From Ruminococcaceae bacterium UBA3753 (GTDB lineage Bacteria > Bacillota > Clostridia > Oscillospirales > Acutalibacteraceae), in the NCBI GenBank assembly GCA_002372375.1, contig DFGJ01000041.1:1-64000 (forward strand): 64,000 nt of DNA. Direction: 5' to 3'. The notes under the pieces were generated by a model, which did no database searches, had not been told where the DNA came from, and worked only from the letters and a program-made list of their open reading frames with translations. Each line of letters opens with the position of its first letter. Positions within the stretch are counted from its first letter, which is position 1. A program made the translations under genes and the position numbers. Shown one piece after another: positions 56,740 through 64,000 of the stretch.

Positions 56740-58305
56740 TTGCGGTCTAAGATTTCCTTTTTAAATGGTTTTTGCGCACTGATCTCGTATGCTGTTTTGT
56801 TTTTAGGTCCCTTTTTGGTTAGTCCTTGTTTGAAGACAGTTTTGGGTAGCGAAATTTTGGGAATACAGAAAACTTTTCAAGATGCAGTTGCTTTGATAAA
56901 TATCGTAGAACTTGGAATAAGTTACGGCGTTATATATAAGTTGTACAAACCAATATCAGAAAATGATGGAAAAAAAATAGCTGTACTTTTGAAATTTTAT
57001 AGATCAGCTTTTAAATATGTTTCTTTAGCTGTGTCTTTTTTTGGTATTGTGGCAGCTCTTGTGATTCCAATTGTTGTTAAAGGGAGATATCATTCCCAAG
57101 TGTTAAGTGATTCTTGGCTTAGTGCGGTTTTTCTCATTTATGTTTTAGATTCACTCCTTACATACTTGTTTGGTCACAAAAGAATAATGCTTATTGCTGA
57201 TCAAAAAAACTACGTTGCCACTATATGCCGAACTATTTGCCAAATATTAATGTTTATTGTGCAGATTGTGATCTTATTCGTGTTCAAATCTTTTTTTATT
57301 TACTCATTGGCCAAGCCAGCATTCACGTTTTTGGAAAGCCTCTTAATCAACTATCAGTTTAAAAGAGTATACAGAAATGTAGATCTGAAGATTAAGGACA
57401 AGTTAGAAAAAGAGGAAAAAAATGATCTAATAAAGACTTTAAGTGCACTTTTTTACCATAGGGTAGGGGCTCAAAGTATAATTTCAGGTTCTACTCTGAT
57501 TTTAGTCAACAAGCTTGGAGAAAAAATTACAGGGCTTTATTACCCTTACGTTTTTATAACAAATGGTTTAATATCTGCGACTAATCAAGTTTTTAATGCT
57601 TTGCTTTCAAGTTTCGGTAATTATATGGCAAAACACACAAGAAAAGAAACTTTTGATCTATATGAGAAAATATATTTCGTTAATTATTTAATGTTTTCAT
57701 ATCTTTCCGTTACATTTTTTTGTGTTATCTCCCCATTCATGTGCATATGGATGGGAAAAGATTGTGTTTTCAGTACATCAACTATTTTGCTCATAACATT
57801 GAATTTTTATTTATCGGGTATACGCCACTCTATATTTATGGCCAAAGCGAGCGTGGGCCTTTATCGCCAAGACAGATTTTTAGCTCTTGCAGAAGCAGCG
57901 GTGAATATTTTATTATCTTATCTTTTATCTACTAAGTTTGGATTAAACGGCATACTAATTTCTAGCATCATAAGTACTGTGGCAGTGCCTCTTTGGGTTC
58001 ATCCTTATTTAGTATATAAAAATGTTTTTGATTGCTCAGTAAAAAAGTACTATAAAAAATTTGTTTCATACTTTTTATTAACAACATTATTAGGGTTTGT
58101 CTCTTTCAAAATATGTTGTTTTTTTAAGTTTTATGGAAGTTTTGCTCAAGCACTTTTTAATTTAATTTTGTGTACAGTAATAGTTTTTGGTTTTAACTTT
58201 GCATTATTTAGAAATGACAAAGCATTTAAATACTTGGTTGATGTAACTAAACATATTTTGGGAAATCTAGTCAAAAAAATTGTTCCCATTAAAGAAAGAA
58301 CATAA
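56740..58305 (+). CDS. Polysaccharide flippase (MOP/Wzx-type membrane protein)
   Basis: The 521-residue product has about 12-14 membrane segments. It resembles polysaccharide biosynthesis (Wzx/RfbX-type) flippases of the MOP superfamily, including an N-terminal LGSEILGIQKTFQDAVALINIVELGI segment split over two helices. Such proteins flip undecaprenyl-linked glycans across the membrane. No glycosyltransferase gene is nearby, so the glycan is unknown. The start is TTG at 56740 after AGGGGTGA. Confidence 0.85.
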   Translation: MRSKISFLNGFCALISYAVLFLGPFLVSPCLKTVLGSEILGIQKTFQDAVALINIVELGISYGVIYKLYKPISENDGKKIAVLLKFYRSAFKYVSLAVSFFGIVAALVIPIVVKGRYHSQVLSDSWLSAVFLIYVLDSLLTYLFGHKRIMLIADQKNYVATICRTICQILMFIVQIVILFVFKSFFIYSLAKPAFTFLESLLINYQFKRVYRNVDLKIKDKLEKEEKNDLIKTLSALFYHRVGAQSIISGSTLILVNKLGEKITGLYYPYVFITNGLISATNQVFNALLSSFGNYMAKHTRKETFDLYEKIYFVNYLMFSYLSVTFFCVISPFMCIWMGKDCVFSTSTILLITLNFYLSGIRHSIFMAKASVGLYRQDRFLALAEAAVNILLSYLLSTKFGLNGILISSIISTVAVPLWVHPYLVYKNVFDCSVKKYYKKFVSYFLLTTLLGFVSFKICCFFKFYGSFAQALFNLILCTVIVFGFNFALFRNDKAFKYLVDVTKHILGNLVKKIVPIKERT

Positions 58306-58489
58306 AGTGTAGTATTTTTAATTGCATAATTTTATGGAAATTGTAACTTGTTTTCATGCTTTTTTAGTACTATAAAGTATAGAAGTTCATTTGGTCGAAA
58401 AATTGTTTTGGTTGGACCTGGGCTTTAGGAAAAAAGGTTTTTTATTCCTTGTATATTTTCTACTGTTTAAAGCTAGTATGGCTTTTTTG

Positions 58490-58518
58490 TTGCAGTAAAA
58501 TTTATCATGGTGTAGAAT
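58490..58518 (+). promoter_or_regulatory. Sigma-A type promoter of pgk
   Basis: TTGCAG at 58490-58495, a 17-bp spacer and TAGAAT at 58513-58518, about 50 bp before the start. Confidence 0.6.
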
Positions 58519-58569
58519 AGCAGTATCGGTTTTTTGTCTGTTTCTATTTTGGGTACGTTGGAGGTTTTT

Positions 58570-59763
58570 ATGGCTTATTTTAATAAAAAAATAGTCGAAG
58601 ATGTTGATGTCGATGGCAAAAGAGTACTTTTAAGATGCGATTTCAATGTTCCGCTTGATGAAAACGGTGAGGTTACGAACACAAGGAGAATAGACGAATC
58701 CTTAAGGACCATAAAGTATCTTTTGTTGCATGGCGCGAAGGTTATATTGTGCTCGCATATGGGTAGGCCAAGTGGAGTAATTGATCCCAAGCTTTCTTTG
58801 AAACCAGTTGCTAATGATTTGAGTAAAAAGTTAGGTTCTGAGGTCAAGCTGGCTGATGATGTTGTTGGTTCTAGCGCTAGAGCTCTGTGTTCAAATTTAA
58901 AGAATGGCGAGGCGGTTTTGCTTGAAAATTTAAGGTTTAGGATAGAAGAACAAGACAATGAGGAATCTTTTGCAAAAGAGTTGGCATCTTTGGCGGATAT
59001 TTTTGTTAACGATGCTTTTGGCACCGCACATAGAAAGCATGCCTCGACGTACGGTGTGACTAGGTTTTTGCCATCAGTTGGTGGTTACCTGATGCAAAAA
59101 GAGATAGAAACTATGTGCTCAATTTTAGAAAATCCGAAAAGACCTTTTGTTTCCATCTTGGGTGGTGCAAAGGTATCTGATAAGTTTAATGTAATAAACA
59201 GGCTCCTTGAGAAGGTAGACGTTCTGGTTGTTGGTGGGGGGATGGCCTACACTTTTATGAACGCTATGGGATATTCCGTTGGTACTTCTATTTGCGAGTA
59301 CGACAAAGCAGATATGGCAAAGGACTTGATGGTGAAAGCAAGAGACAGAGGAGTGAAACTTGTTATGCCGATGGATAATATAGTTGGTTTGAGTTACAGT
59401 CCGGACACTGAGTTTAAATTAGTAAGCTCGGATAGCATACCAGATGGTTGGACTGGTATGGATATTGGCCCTAAAACAGAAAAGCTTTTTGCAGATGCGA
59501 TTGAAGGAGCCGGGACTGTTGTATGGAATGGTCCGATGGGTGTTTCTGAGTGGGAGAATTTTGCAAGTGGAACCTGCGCGGTGGCGCGTGCTATCGCGCA
59601 GAGTGGTGCTGTTTCTATTATTGGTGGTGGCGACAGCGCTGCCTCCGTGGATAAGCTCGGTTTTGCCGATAGAATGACACATATTTCTACGGGTGGTGGA
59701 GCTTCTTTAAGGCTTTTGGAAGGTGCGGAACTACCTGGAATTGAAGGTTTGAACGATAAGTAA
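58570..59763 (+). CDS. pgk: Phosphoglycerate kinase
   Basis: Pgk makes ATP in glycolysis from 1,3-bisphosphoglycerate. The 397-residue product has the substrate-binding [20 protein letters not shown] and ENLRF motifs in the N-domain, and [17 protein letters not shown] ([11 protein letters not shown]) and the C-terminal GGGDSAASV and STGGGASL in the nucleotide domain. The ATG at 58570 follows TTGGAGG; the longer frame from 58534 contains the ribosome binding site. Gap and tpi are not adjacent. Confidence 0.98.
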   Translation: MAYFNKKIVEDVDVDGKRVLLRCDFNVPLDENGEVTNTRRIDESLRTIKYLLLHGAKVILCSHMGRPSGVIDPKLSLKPVANDLSKKLGSEVKLADDVVGSSARALCSNLKNGEAVLLENLRFRIEEQDNEESFAKELASLADIFVNDAFGTAHRKHASTYGVTRFLPSVGGYLMQKEIETMCSILENPKRPFVSILGGAKVSDKFNVINRLLEKVDVLVVGGGMAYTFMNAMGYSVGTSICEYDKADMAKDLMVKARDRGVKLVMPMDNIVGLSYSPDTEFKLVSSDSIPDGWTGMDIGPKTEKLFADAIEGAGTVVWNGPMGVSEWENFASGTCAVARAIAQSGAVSIIGGGDSAASVDKLGFADRMTHISTGGGASLRLLEGAELPGIEGLNDK

Positions 59764-59827
59764 TATGTTAAGATAGTGCTCTTGGGTAATTGTTCTTGTA
59801 TACTTTGGCAGTTTGTGTAAGAGGCTC

Positions 59828-59856
59828 TTGCAAAACTGTTTGTGTCGTGTTACAAT
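59828..59856 (+). promoter_or_regulatory. Sigma-A type promoter for the 59888 gene
   Basis: TTGCAA at 59828-59833, a 17-bp spacer and TACAAT at 59851-59856, about 32 bp before the start codon. Confidence 0.65.
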
Positions 59857-59887
59857 ATGATGGTAAAAATTTGTGAGGTGATGTAAA

Positions 59888-61039
59888 GTGAAAAATAATC
59901 GGTTTAAAAAAATTGTTTCAACGGCGCTATTGAGTACGGCTGTCTCCTCTTCACTGAGTGGTACAAGTTACGCTAGTGCAGACTGGTTTGGCATAAGTGA
60001 AATATTTAAAATGGAGCATGTGAAGAACTTTTTTGAATCTGCAACAGATTTTATGAATAAGTTTAAAGAAGCGGATGTTAAGACTGTTGGACCACTGTTG
60101 GAAAATTTTAATAAGAATTTTGATGAATGGAGTTCCAAAATTAATCTCTCGCTTAATGCATTTTGTGTGCTTGGATATGGTTTGACTACTCTTGTTGGTA
60201 TGAGTGTTCTTGGCAAGGCCTGGAATTTTGGAAAATATATTTTTGGGTTTAATTCCGGCAAAGAACTTACTACTTTTTCTGATAAATTTAAAGAGATTGA
60301 AAAAAAGATAGACACTTTGCCAGTAGACGAAAAATTGAAATTGACTATTTTTACTACGTTAGTTCAGCAGTTTGTTTCTCAAGGATTGGCGGAAGTGTCA
60401 ATTAAATGTGATAAAGAACTTGCAGGTAAAAGAGTGGTTTTAGCTGGAAGAGGCAACAGTTTAGTGCTAAAAAAACTTGCAGATGACTTGAGGGAAGCTT
60501 TGGGTGATGCTGTTTGTTTTCCTGTCTCATACGTGAGGGTTGATAGTAAGCAGGTGACTGGTCTGAAATTTTTTGAGAAGGTTTTAGATGCCTGTGACGG
60601 TAGAAATGAATATAGTGACAAGAACGGTATTTTTATTCTTGATTATGACGGTGATGTCGATTCGGATGAAAAAACTCAAAAATTAAGAGATAGTTGCAGC
60701 AGATTTTATTTTGAATTTGGGGCTTCTTTAGGGAGATTGGCCTGTGAAATTTTAAAGGTTCAGGTTGAAAACTTGAGCAAACTTTTGTTAGGCGAAAAAC
60801 GTGTTAATATAACTCTCGGACGTGATCTTATTTTGTATGCGTTTAATAAATACAATAAGTTTAATTCCGCCGATAGTTATGACGAAATACTTAAGGACGT
60901 TAATGCTATTTGTGGAGCAGCGCTTAATTTAGTCAAGGGTCTTGGCGAAGAGGGTTTTACTTTGTTTCGAGAAAATCGGAATATAGTTGTAGATGTGAAC
61001 AAAGATGGTGATGTGATAGCCTCCCTAGCCGTTGCATAA
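59888..61039 (+). CDS. Exported membrane-anchored protein with alpha/beta domain, unknown
   Basis: I do not recognise a family. The 383-residue product has a signal peptide ending near SGTSYAS|ADW, a helical segment and a hydrophobic stretch (about residues 85-120, NAFCVLGYGLTTLVGMSVLG). An alpha/beta domain follows (about 175-260: KRVVLAGRGNSLVLKK, VSYVRVDSK, GIFILDYDGDVDSD), then a helical C-terminus. The DYDGDVDSD stretch could be a metal-binding acidic loop. The strand pattern VVxAGxxx / VxxVD / IFILDxD is like that in the 18092-18760 protein. The start is GTG at 59888 after GAGGTGATG. It has its own promoter, so it is not part of the pgk unit. Confidence 0.82.
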   Translation: MKNNRFKKIVSTALLSTAVSSSLSGTSYASADWFGISEIFKMEHVKNFFESATDFMNKFKEADVKTVGPLLENFNKNFDEWSSKINLSLNAFCVLGYGLTTLVGMSVLGKAWNFGKYIFGFNSGKELTTFSDKFKEIEKKIDTLPVDEKLKLTIFTTLVQQFVSQGLAEVSIKCDKELAGKRVVLAGRGNSLVLKKLADDLREALGDAVCFPVSYVRVDSKQVTGLKFFEKVLDACDGRNEYSDKNGIFILDYDGDVDSDEKTQKLRDSCSRFYFEFGASLGRLACEILKVQVENLSKLLLGEKRVNITLGRDLILYAFNKYNKFNSADSYDEILKDVNAICGAALNLVKGLGEEGFTLFRENRNIVVDVNKDGDVIASLAVA

Positions 61040-61113
61040 AATTTTTGTACATTTGCATCATTTTTGATGTCGTTAGATTGTTTTGATAGTGTAGTAGAAG
61101 AGGGAGTAGGGTG

Positions 61114-62625
61114 ATGCAAGTCGATTTCGGTGCCTTGTTTGTTCCTTTTCTTGCGTTTTTAGTTGCACTACTAACGAAGAGTGCTTGCTTTTCTTTATTA
61201 ACAGGTATATTTTGTGGTTCATGTATACTTTGCGAATTTGACTTATTAAAATCGTTGTCTTTTGCTTTTTCAGCACTGGTTGAAAGTTTGTCTGCTAGTA
61301 ACCTTAAGGTAATTGTTTTTTTAGTTATGCTTGGTGGGATAGTTACTTTGATAAAAAAGACTGGTGTATCTGCCAGTTATGCGAAATTTGTTGGAACTAA
61401 GTTAAGGACTAGACGTGAGGTACTTTTGTTAACGGCTTTGTTGTCGTCGGTCTTTTCTCTAGATGATTATTTCGACTGTTTAACAACTGGCAGCATAATT
61501 ACTCCTATAGCAAAACACAGAAAAGTTTTTCCAGGACGAGTAGCACATGTTATACACTCTATTACCATTTCTTGTTGTGTATTGATTCCTATTTCTAGTT
61601 GGGCTGCTGCAATTTCTAGTACTTTTGTGGATTCTGGCATCAAAGATGGTTTGACTCTTTTTATAAAAATTATACCATTTAATTTTTATGCGATAGTTAC
61701 TATTATATCAGTTGTCGCCGTAATATGTTTGGATATTTCTATTTTCAAAATGAAAAAAGAGGAGAGGGAGTTTTTAGAAAACTCTGAAAATACTTTTTTT
61801 GAAGACATCGGTGATGGGGTGGACCGCGATATCAAAAAAAGTATTAGGGATTTTTTTTTAGAATTAGTTTTTCCTCTACTTTTTTTAGTCTTTTCATGTG
61901 TTTTTGGGTTACTGTACACTGGTGGTATAACCGAAGGGAAAAATTTTTTTTCTTCGCTGTCGAATTGTGATTCGTCTACTGGCCTTCTTTTAGGCGCTGC
62001 AATAACTTACATATTCTTGTTTTTTCTGTATGTGGTTTTTCTTCGCAACACTAAATTAGGAGATTTTTTTAACTCCATAACCGAAGGTCTGAAAGAAATG
62101 TCGGGCGCCGTTGTTATACTAGTTTTAGCGTGGACTTTGGGAAATTTAACTGCAAATTATTTTAAAATTAGTGTTTTTTTAGAGAACATTATTAAAAGCA
62201 ATGTTTCTGTGTTGTGTTGGCTACCCTTCACTTTGTTTTTCATATCAGCTGTATTATCTGTGGCTACCGGCACTTCTTGGGGAACATTCGCTATTCTAAT
62301 ACCCGTAGTGTTTCCAATTTTGCAGTCACACGGCGCAGAGCAAGTGTTATTTTCTTCTTTAGCAGCAATTTTGTCAGGTGCTGCTTTTGGAGACAATGTT
62401 TCTCCCATTTCCGATACAACCATAATGGTTTCTACAAGTGCTGGTTGTCCTCCGCTTGTGCACTCTTTTACGCAATTCCCGTATGCCGCAATAAATGCAG
62501 CAATATCAGCAATTTGCTTCTTGCTGGCTGGATTTGTTCATAATGCCTTTGTTTTGATTTTAATTTCTTTTTTTCTCCTAGGAATAGCTTTATTTTTTAT
62601 AAAAAAGTTTAGTTTATACCAATAG
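61114..62625 (+). CDS. NhaC family Na+/H+ antiporter
   Basis: The 503-residue product has about 11-12 membrane segments. It belongs to the NhaC/YuiF type ion:proton antiporter family, recognisable by SVFSLDDYFDCLTTGSIITPI, SSWAAAISSTF, the central ATGTSWGTFAILIPV and the GAAFGDNVSPISDTTIMVSTSAG block. It exports Na+ (or malate/lactate-linked H+ exchange in some relatives). The ATG at 61114 follows GAGGGAG. A sodium-motive role would fit with the sodium symporter sstT also in the window. Confidence 0.92.
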   Translation: MQVDFGALFVPFLAFLVALLTKSACFSLLTGIFCGSCILCEFDLLKSLSFAFSALVESLSASNLKVIVFLVMLGGIVTLIKKTGVSASYAKFVGTKLRTRREVLLLTALLSSVFSLDDYFDCLTTGSIITPIAKHRKVFPGRVAHVIHSITISCCVLIPISSWAAAISSTFVDSGIKDGLTLFIKIIPFNFYAIVTIISVVAVICLDISIFKMKKEEREFLENSENTFFEDIGDGVDRDIKKSIRDFFLELVFPLLFLVFSCVFGLLYTGGITEGKNFFSSLSNCDSSTGLLLGAAITYIFLFFLYVVFLRNTKLGDFFNSITEGLKEMSGAVVILVLAWTLGNLTANYFKISVFLENIIKSNVSVLCWLPFTLFFISAVLSVATGTSWGTFAILIPVVFPILQSHGAEQVLFSSLAAILSGAAFGDNVSPISDTTIMVSTSAGCPPLVHSFTQFPYAAINAAISAICFLLAGFVHNAFVLILISFFLLGIALFFIKKFSLYQ

Positions 62626-62820
62626 TTTAGGCGGCTGTTTCTTTGGCGTAAGTGTATTCCGAATTCTTGTATTTTTAGATGTTTTTTATATAAATTTGTT
62701 TTTCCATTTTCTGATTTTTTAATTGTAAAAGTTTTGTACTTCTGTTAACATATTCGTGTGTTGGTTTGATAGTGGCATTTGTATGGTTGAGTTATTTTTG
62801 GCTCTTGGAGGTTAATTTTA

Positions 62821-63291
62821 GTGCCGAGTTTTATGAGAAAGTTAAAGGAGTTTTGGACTCCGCCAGCAGAAGATTTTGCTGACGAGTATGATCAAGAGGA
62901 ACCCGATTTTGGTAATGTGGAAAGTAATGGTAGACGTGCCCACAGGTTAAATAACGACTCCGCTTCTTGCGATGTTAGGAGTAAAAAGGTTGTCAACATC
63001 AATGCTACAGCGCGGCTTCAAGTTGTTATTTGCCGGCCACTGCATTTTGCGGAGGAAATTCGTTCTGTCGCTGATGAGCTTTTGCAATCGCACACCGTTG
63101 TCTTAAACTTAGAGGAAACTGATAAGGAAGCATATAGACGAATAATTGATTTTTTGAGTGGCGTTGCTTATGCAAAGGGCGGAAAAATTAAGCGGATAGC
63201 TACCAATACTTATATAGTTACTCCTTGTAATGTTGATCTTACGGGTGAGGACCTAGTGGATGAGCTTGAGAGTAATGGTGTTTATTTTTAG
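62821..63291 (+). CDS. sepF: Cell division protein SepF
   Basis: SepF anchors and bundles FtsZ at the septum. The 156-residue product has a short N-terminal amphipathic part (MRKLKEFWTPP), an acidic linker and the SepF core (LQVVICRPLHFAEEIRSVADELLQSHTVVLNLEE, then RIIDFLSGVAYAKGGKIKRI, TYIVTP). The start is GTG at 62821 after TTGGAGG. divIVA follows within 50 bp; ylmG and ylmH, often between them, are missing. Confidence 0.96.
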   Translation: MPSFMRKLKEFWTPPAEDFADEYDQEEPDFGNVESNGRRAHRLNNDSASCDVRSKKVVNINATARLQVVICRPLHFAEEIRSVADELLQSHTVVLNLEETDKEAYRRIIDFLSGVAYAKGGKIKRIATNTYIVTPCNVDLTGEDLVDELESNGVYF

Positions 63292-63340
63292 TTTCTGTGT
63301 TTTCGCGGTGTTCCAGTACGTAAAAGGGGGTGTGTAAAGA

Positions 63341-64000
63341 ATGGTTATTGATAGTAAGGGGACGTGTCGTTTAAAAAAACGATGGTTTAATGGATATAGT
63401 TCAACTGAAGTCGATGCTTATGTTACCGAGCTGTGCAGAAAAATTCGTAGTTTACAGAGCGAAAATAGTGCGCTCGTTGAAAAAGTTAGGGAGTTAACAG
63501 GAAAGCTTGATTCTTTCATTGCAAAAGAGGAAAGTATACGTAACGCTTTGTTTATGGCTGAAAAGCTGAGTTCTTCTTGTATAAAGGATGCCCAAGAAAA
63601 AGCGGACAAAGTTTTGCATGATGCCGTGTCCAAGTCTAAAGAGATGATAGCAAACTTTAAATACAAGGCCATGGAGCAAAAGGATGTACTTTCGCGTTTG
63701 CGCTTTTGTGTTAAGGAATATCAGAGTAGATTGTTGCTTCTTTTTAAAGAACAGCTTAGTCTGTTGAGGGAATTTGCAACAAAAGATGCGTCTTACAGCG
63801 CGTTATGTACTGAGGTTTGTTCGGAATTGGATAAAATTTCGGAAGAGCGTGACATAGTGAGCTCGAGTGCAGTTACTCCTGCAGACGATACCGGAGAACA
63901 TAGTAAGGATAATTCGGATGATGCAGGCGAAGACTTTAAAGAAAGTAGTTTGTCTGATTCTACTAGTGAAAAATTTAAAGATTTGAAATTTGGCAGCAAC
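63341..64000 (+). CDS. divIVA: DivIVA domain protein, runs off the window end
   Basis: The frame from ATG 63341 is open to the last base (220 codons, no stop yet). It starts with the DivIVA membrane/curvature domain pattern (KKRWFNGYSSTEVDAYVTELC), followed by a coiled coil (LQSENSALVEKVRELTGKL) and the typical AEKLSSSCIKDAQEKADKVL stretch, then a long acidic, Ser/Asp-rich tail. AAAAGGGGGTG lies 8-9 bp upstream. DivIVA marks poles and septa and, with SepF next to it, belongs to the division gene group. Confidence 0.9.
   Translation, partial: MVIDSKGTCRLKKRWFNGYSSTEVDAYVTELCRKIRSLQSENSALVEKVRELTGKLDSFIAKEESIRNALFMAEKLSSSCIKDAQEKADKVLHDAVSKSKEMIANFKYKAMEQKDVLSRLRFCVKEYQSRLLLLFKEQLSLLREFATKDASYSALCTEVCSELDKISEERDIVSSSAVTPADDTGEHSKDNSDDAGEDFKESSLSDSTSEKFKDLKFGSN

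Overview
The window is AT-rich chromosomal DNA from an endospore-forming member of the Clostridia. Evidence for this is a spoIIIA operon, spoIIIAH, spoIVFA/FB, spoVAD, yunB and sleB, together with sepF/divIVA, a V-type ATPase and a Clostridia-type cysteine-rich hypothetical protein. Only about 70% of the sequence is coding (my rough tally). Genes are separated by long gene-free stretches, decayed gene fragments and tandem repeats. Several operons are broken up: rimM has no trmD beside it, spoVAD stands alone, and only subunits K, F and E of the V-ATPase are present. This looks like a genome under reductive evolution, for example a host-associated lineage; that last step is inference.

Layout: 1-6.1 kb holds a partial tRNA-Thr, rimM, lgt, a large secreted protein and a three-gene cassette (Ala/Gly-rich exported protein, 4-TM protein, SpoIIM/DUF95-like protein). 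6.1-12 kb holds a dead YoeB-like toxin, an M16 peptidase pair and tatD, with repeats. 12-24.3 kb is a sporulation region: spoVAD, spoIVFA/FB, a possible SPOCS-like protein, a DUF11 protein, spoIIIAH on the minus strand, then spoIIIAA-AG. 24.6-31.9 kb holds an M42 peptidase, a 234-bp repeat array, a class B PBP and typA with three extra copies of its 3' end. 32-41 kb holds small conserved proteins, sstT-thrS, a divIC-like gene, a methionine gamma-lyase-like gene and rpmB. 41.7-50 kb holds yunB, gyrA and V-ATPase K/F/E. 50-64 kb holds degV, a radical SAM/SPASM operon, sleB, secreted proteins, a flippase, pgk, an NhaC antiporter, sepF and the start of divIVA.

Two things stand out. First, several genes (typA, tatD, the M16 peptidase, a small ORF at 39960, and possibly sstT, gyrA and the M42 gene) are followed on their 3' side by tandem copies of their own 3' end plus flanking DNA. 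In typA the extra copies remain open and differ from the gene mainly by silent changes, which suggests that copies take turns as the functional gene end. Second, there are two candidate peptide systems. One is a radical SAM/SPASM enzyme behind a near-perfect promoter, followed 22 bp later by a 47-residue ORF and then by a decayed peptide with a double-glycine-like leader. The other is the 4.5-6.1 kb exported-peptide/DUF95 cassette, whose layout recalls circular bacteriocin clusters.

Five unrecognised exported or membrane-anchored proteins (2799, 12093, 18760, 54770, 59888) may form this organism's lineage-specific surface or secreted set.
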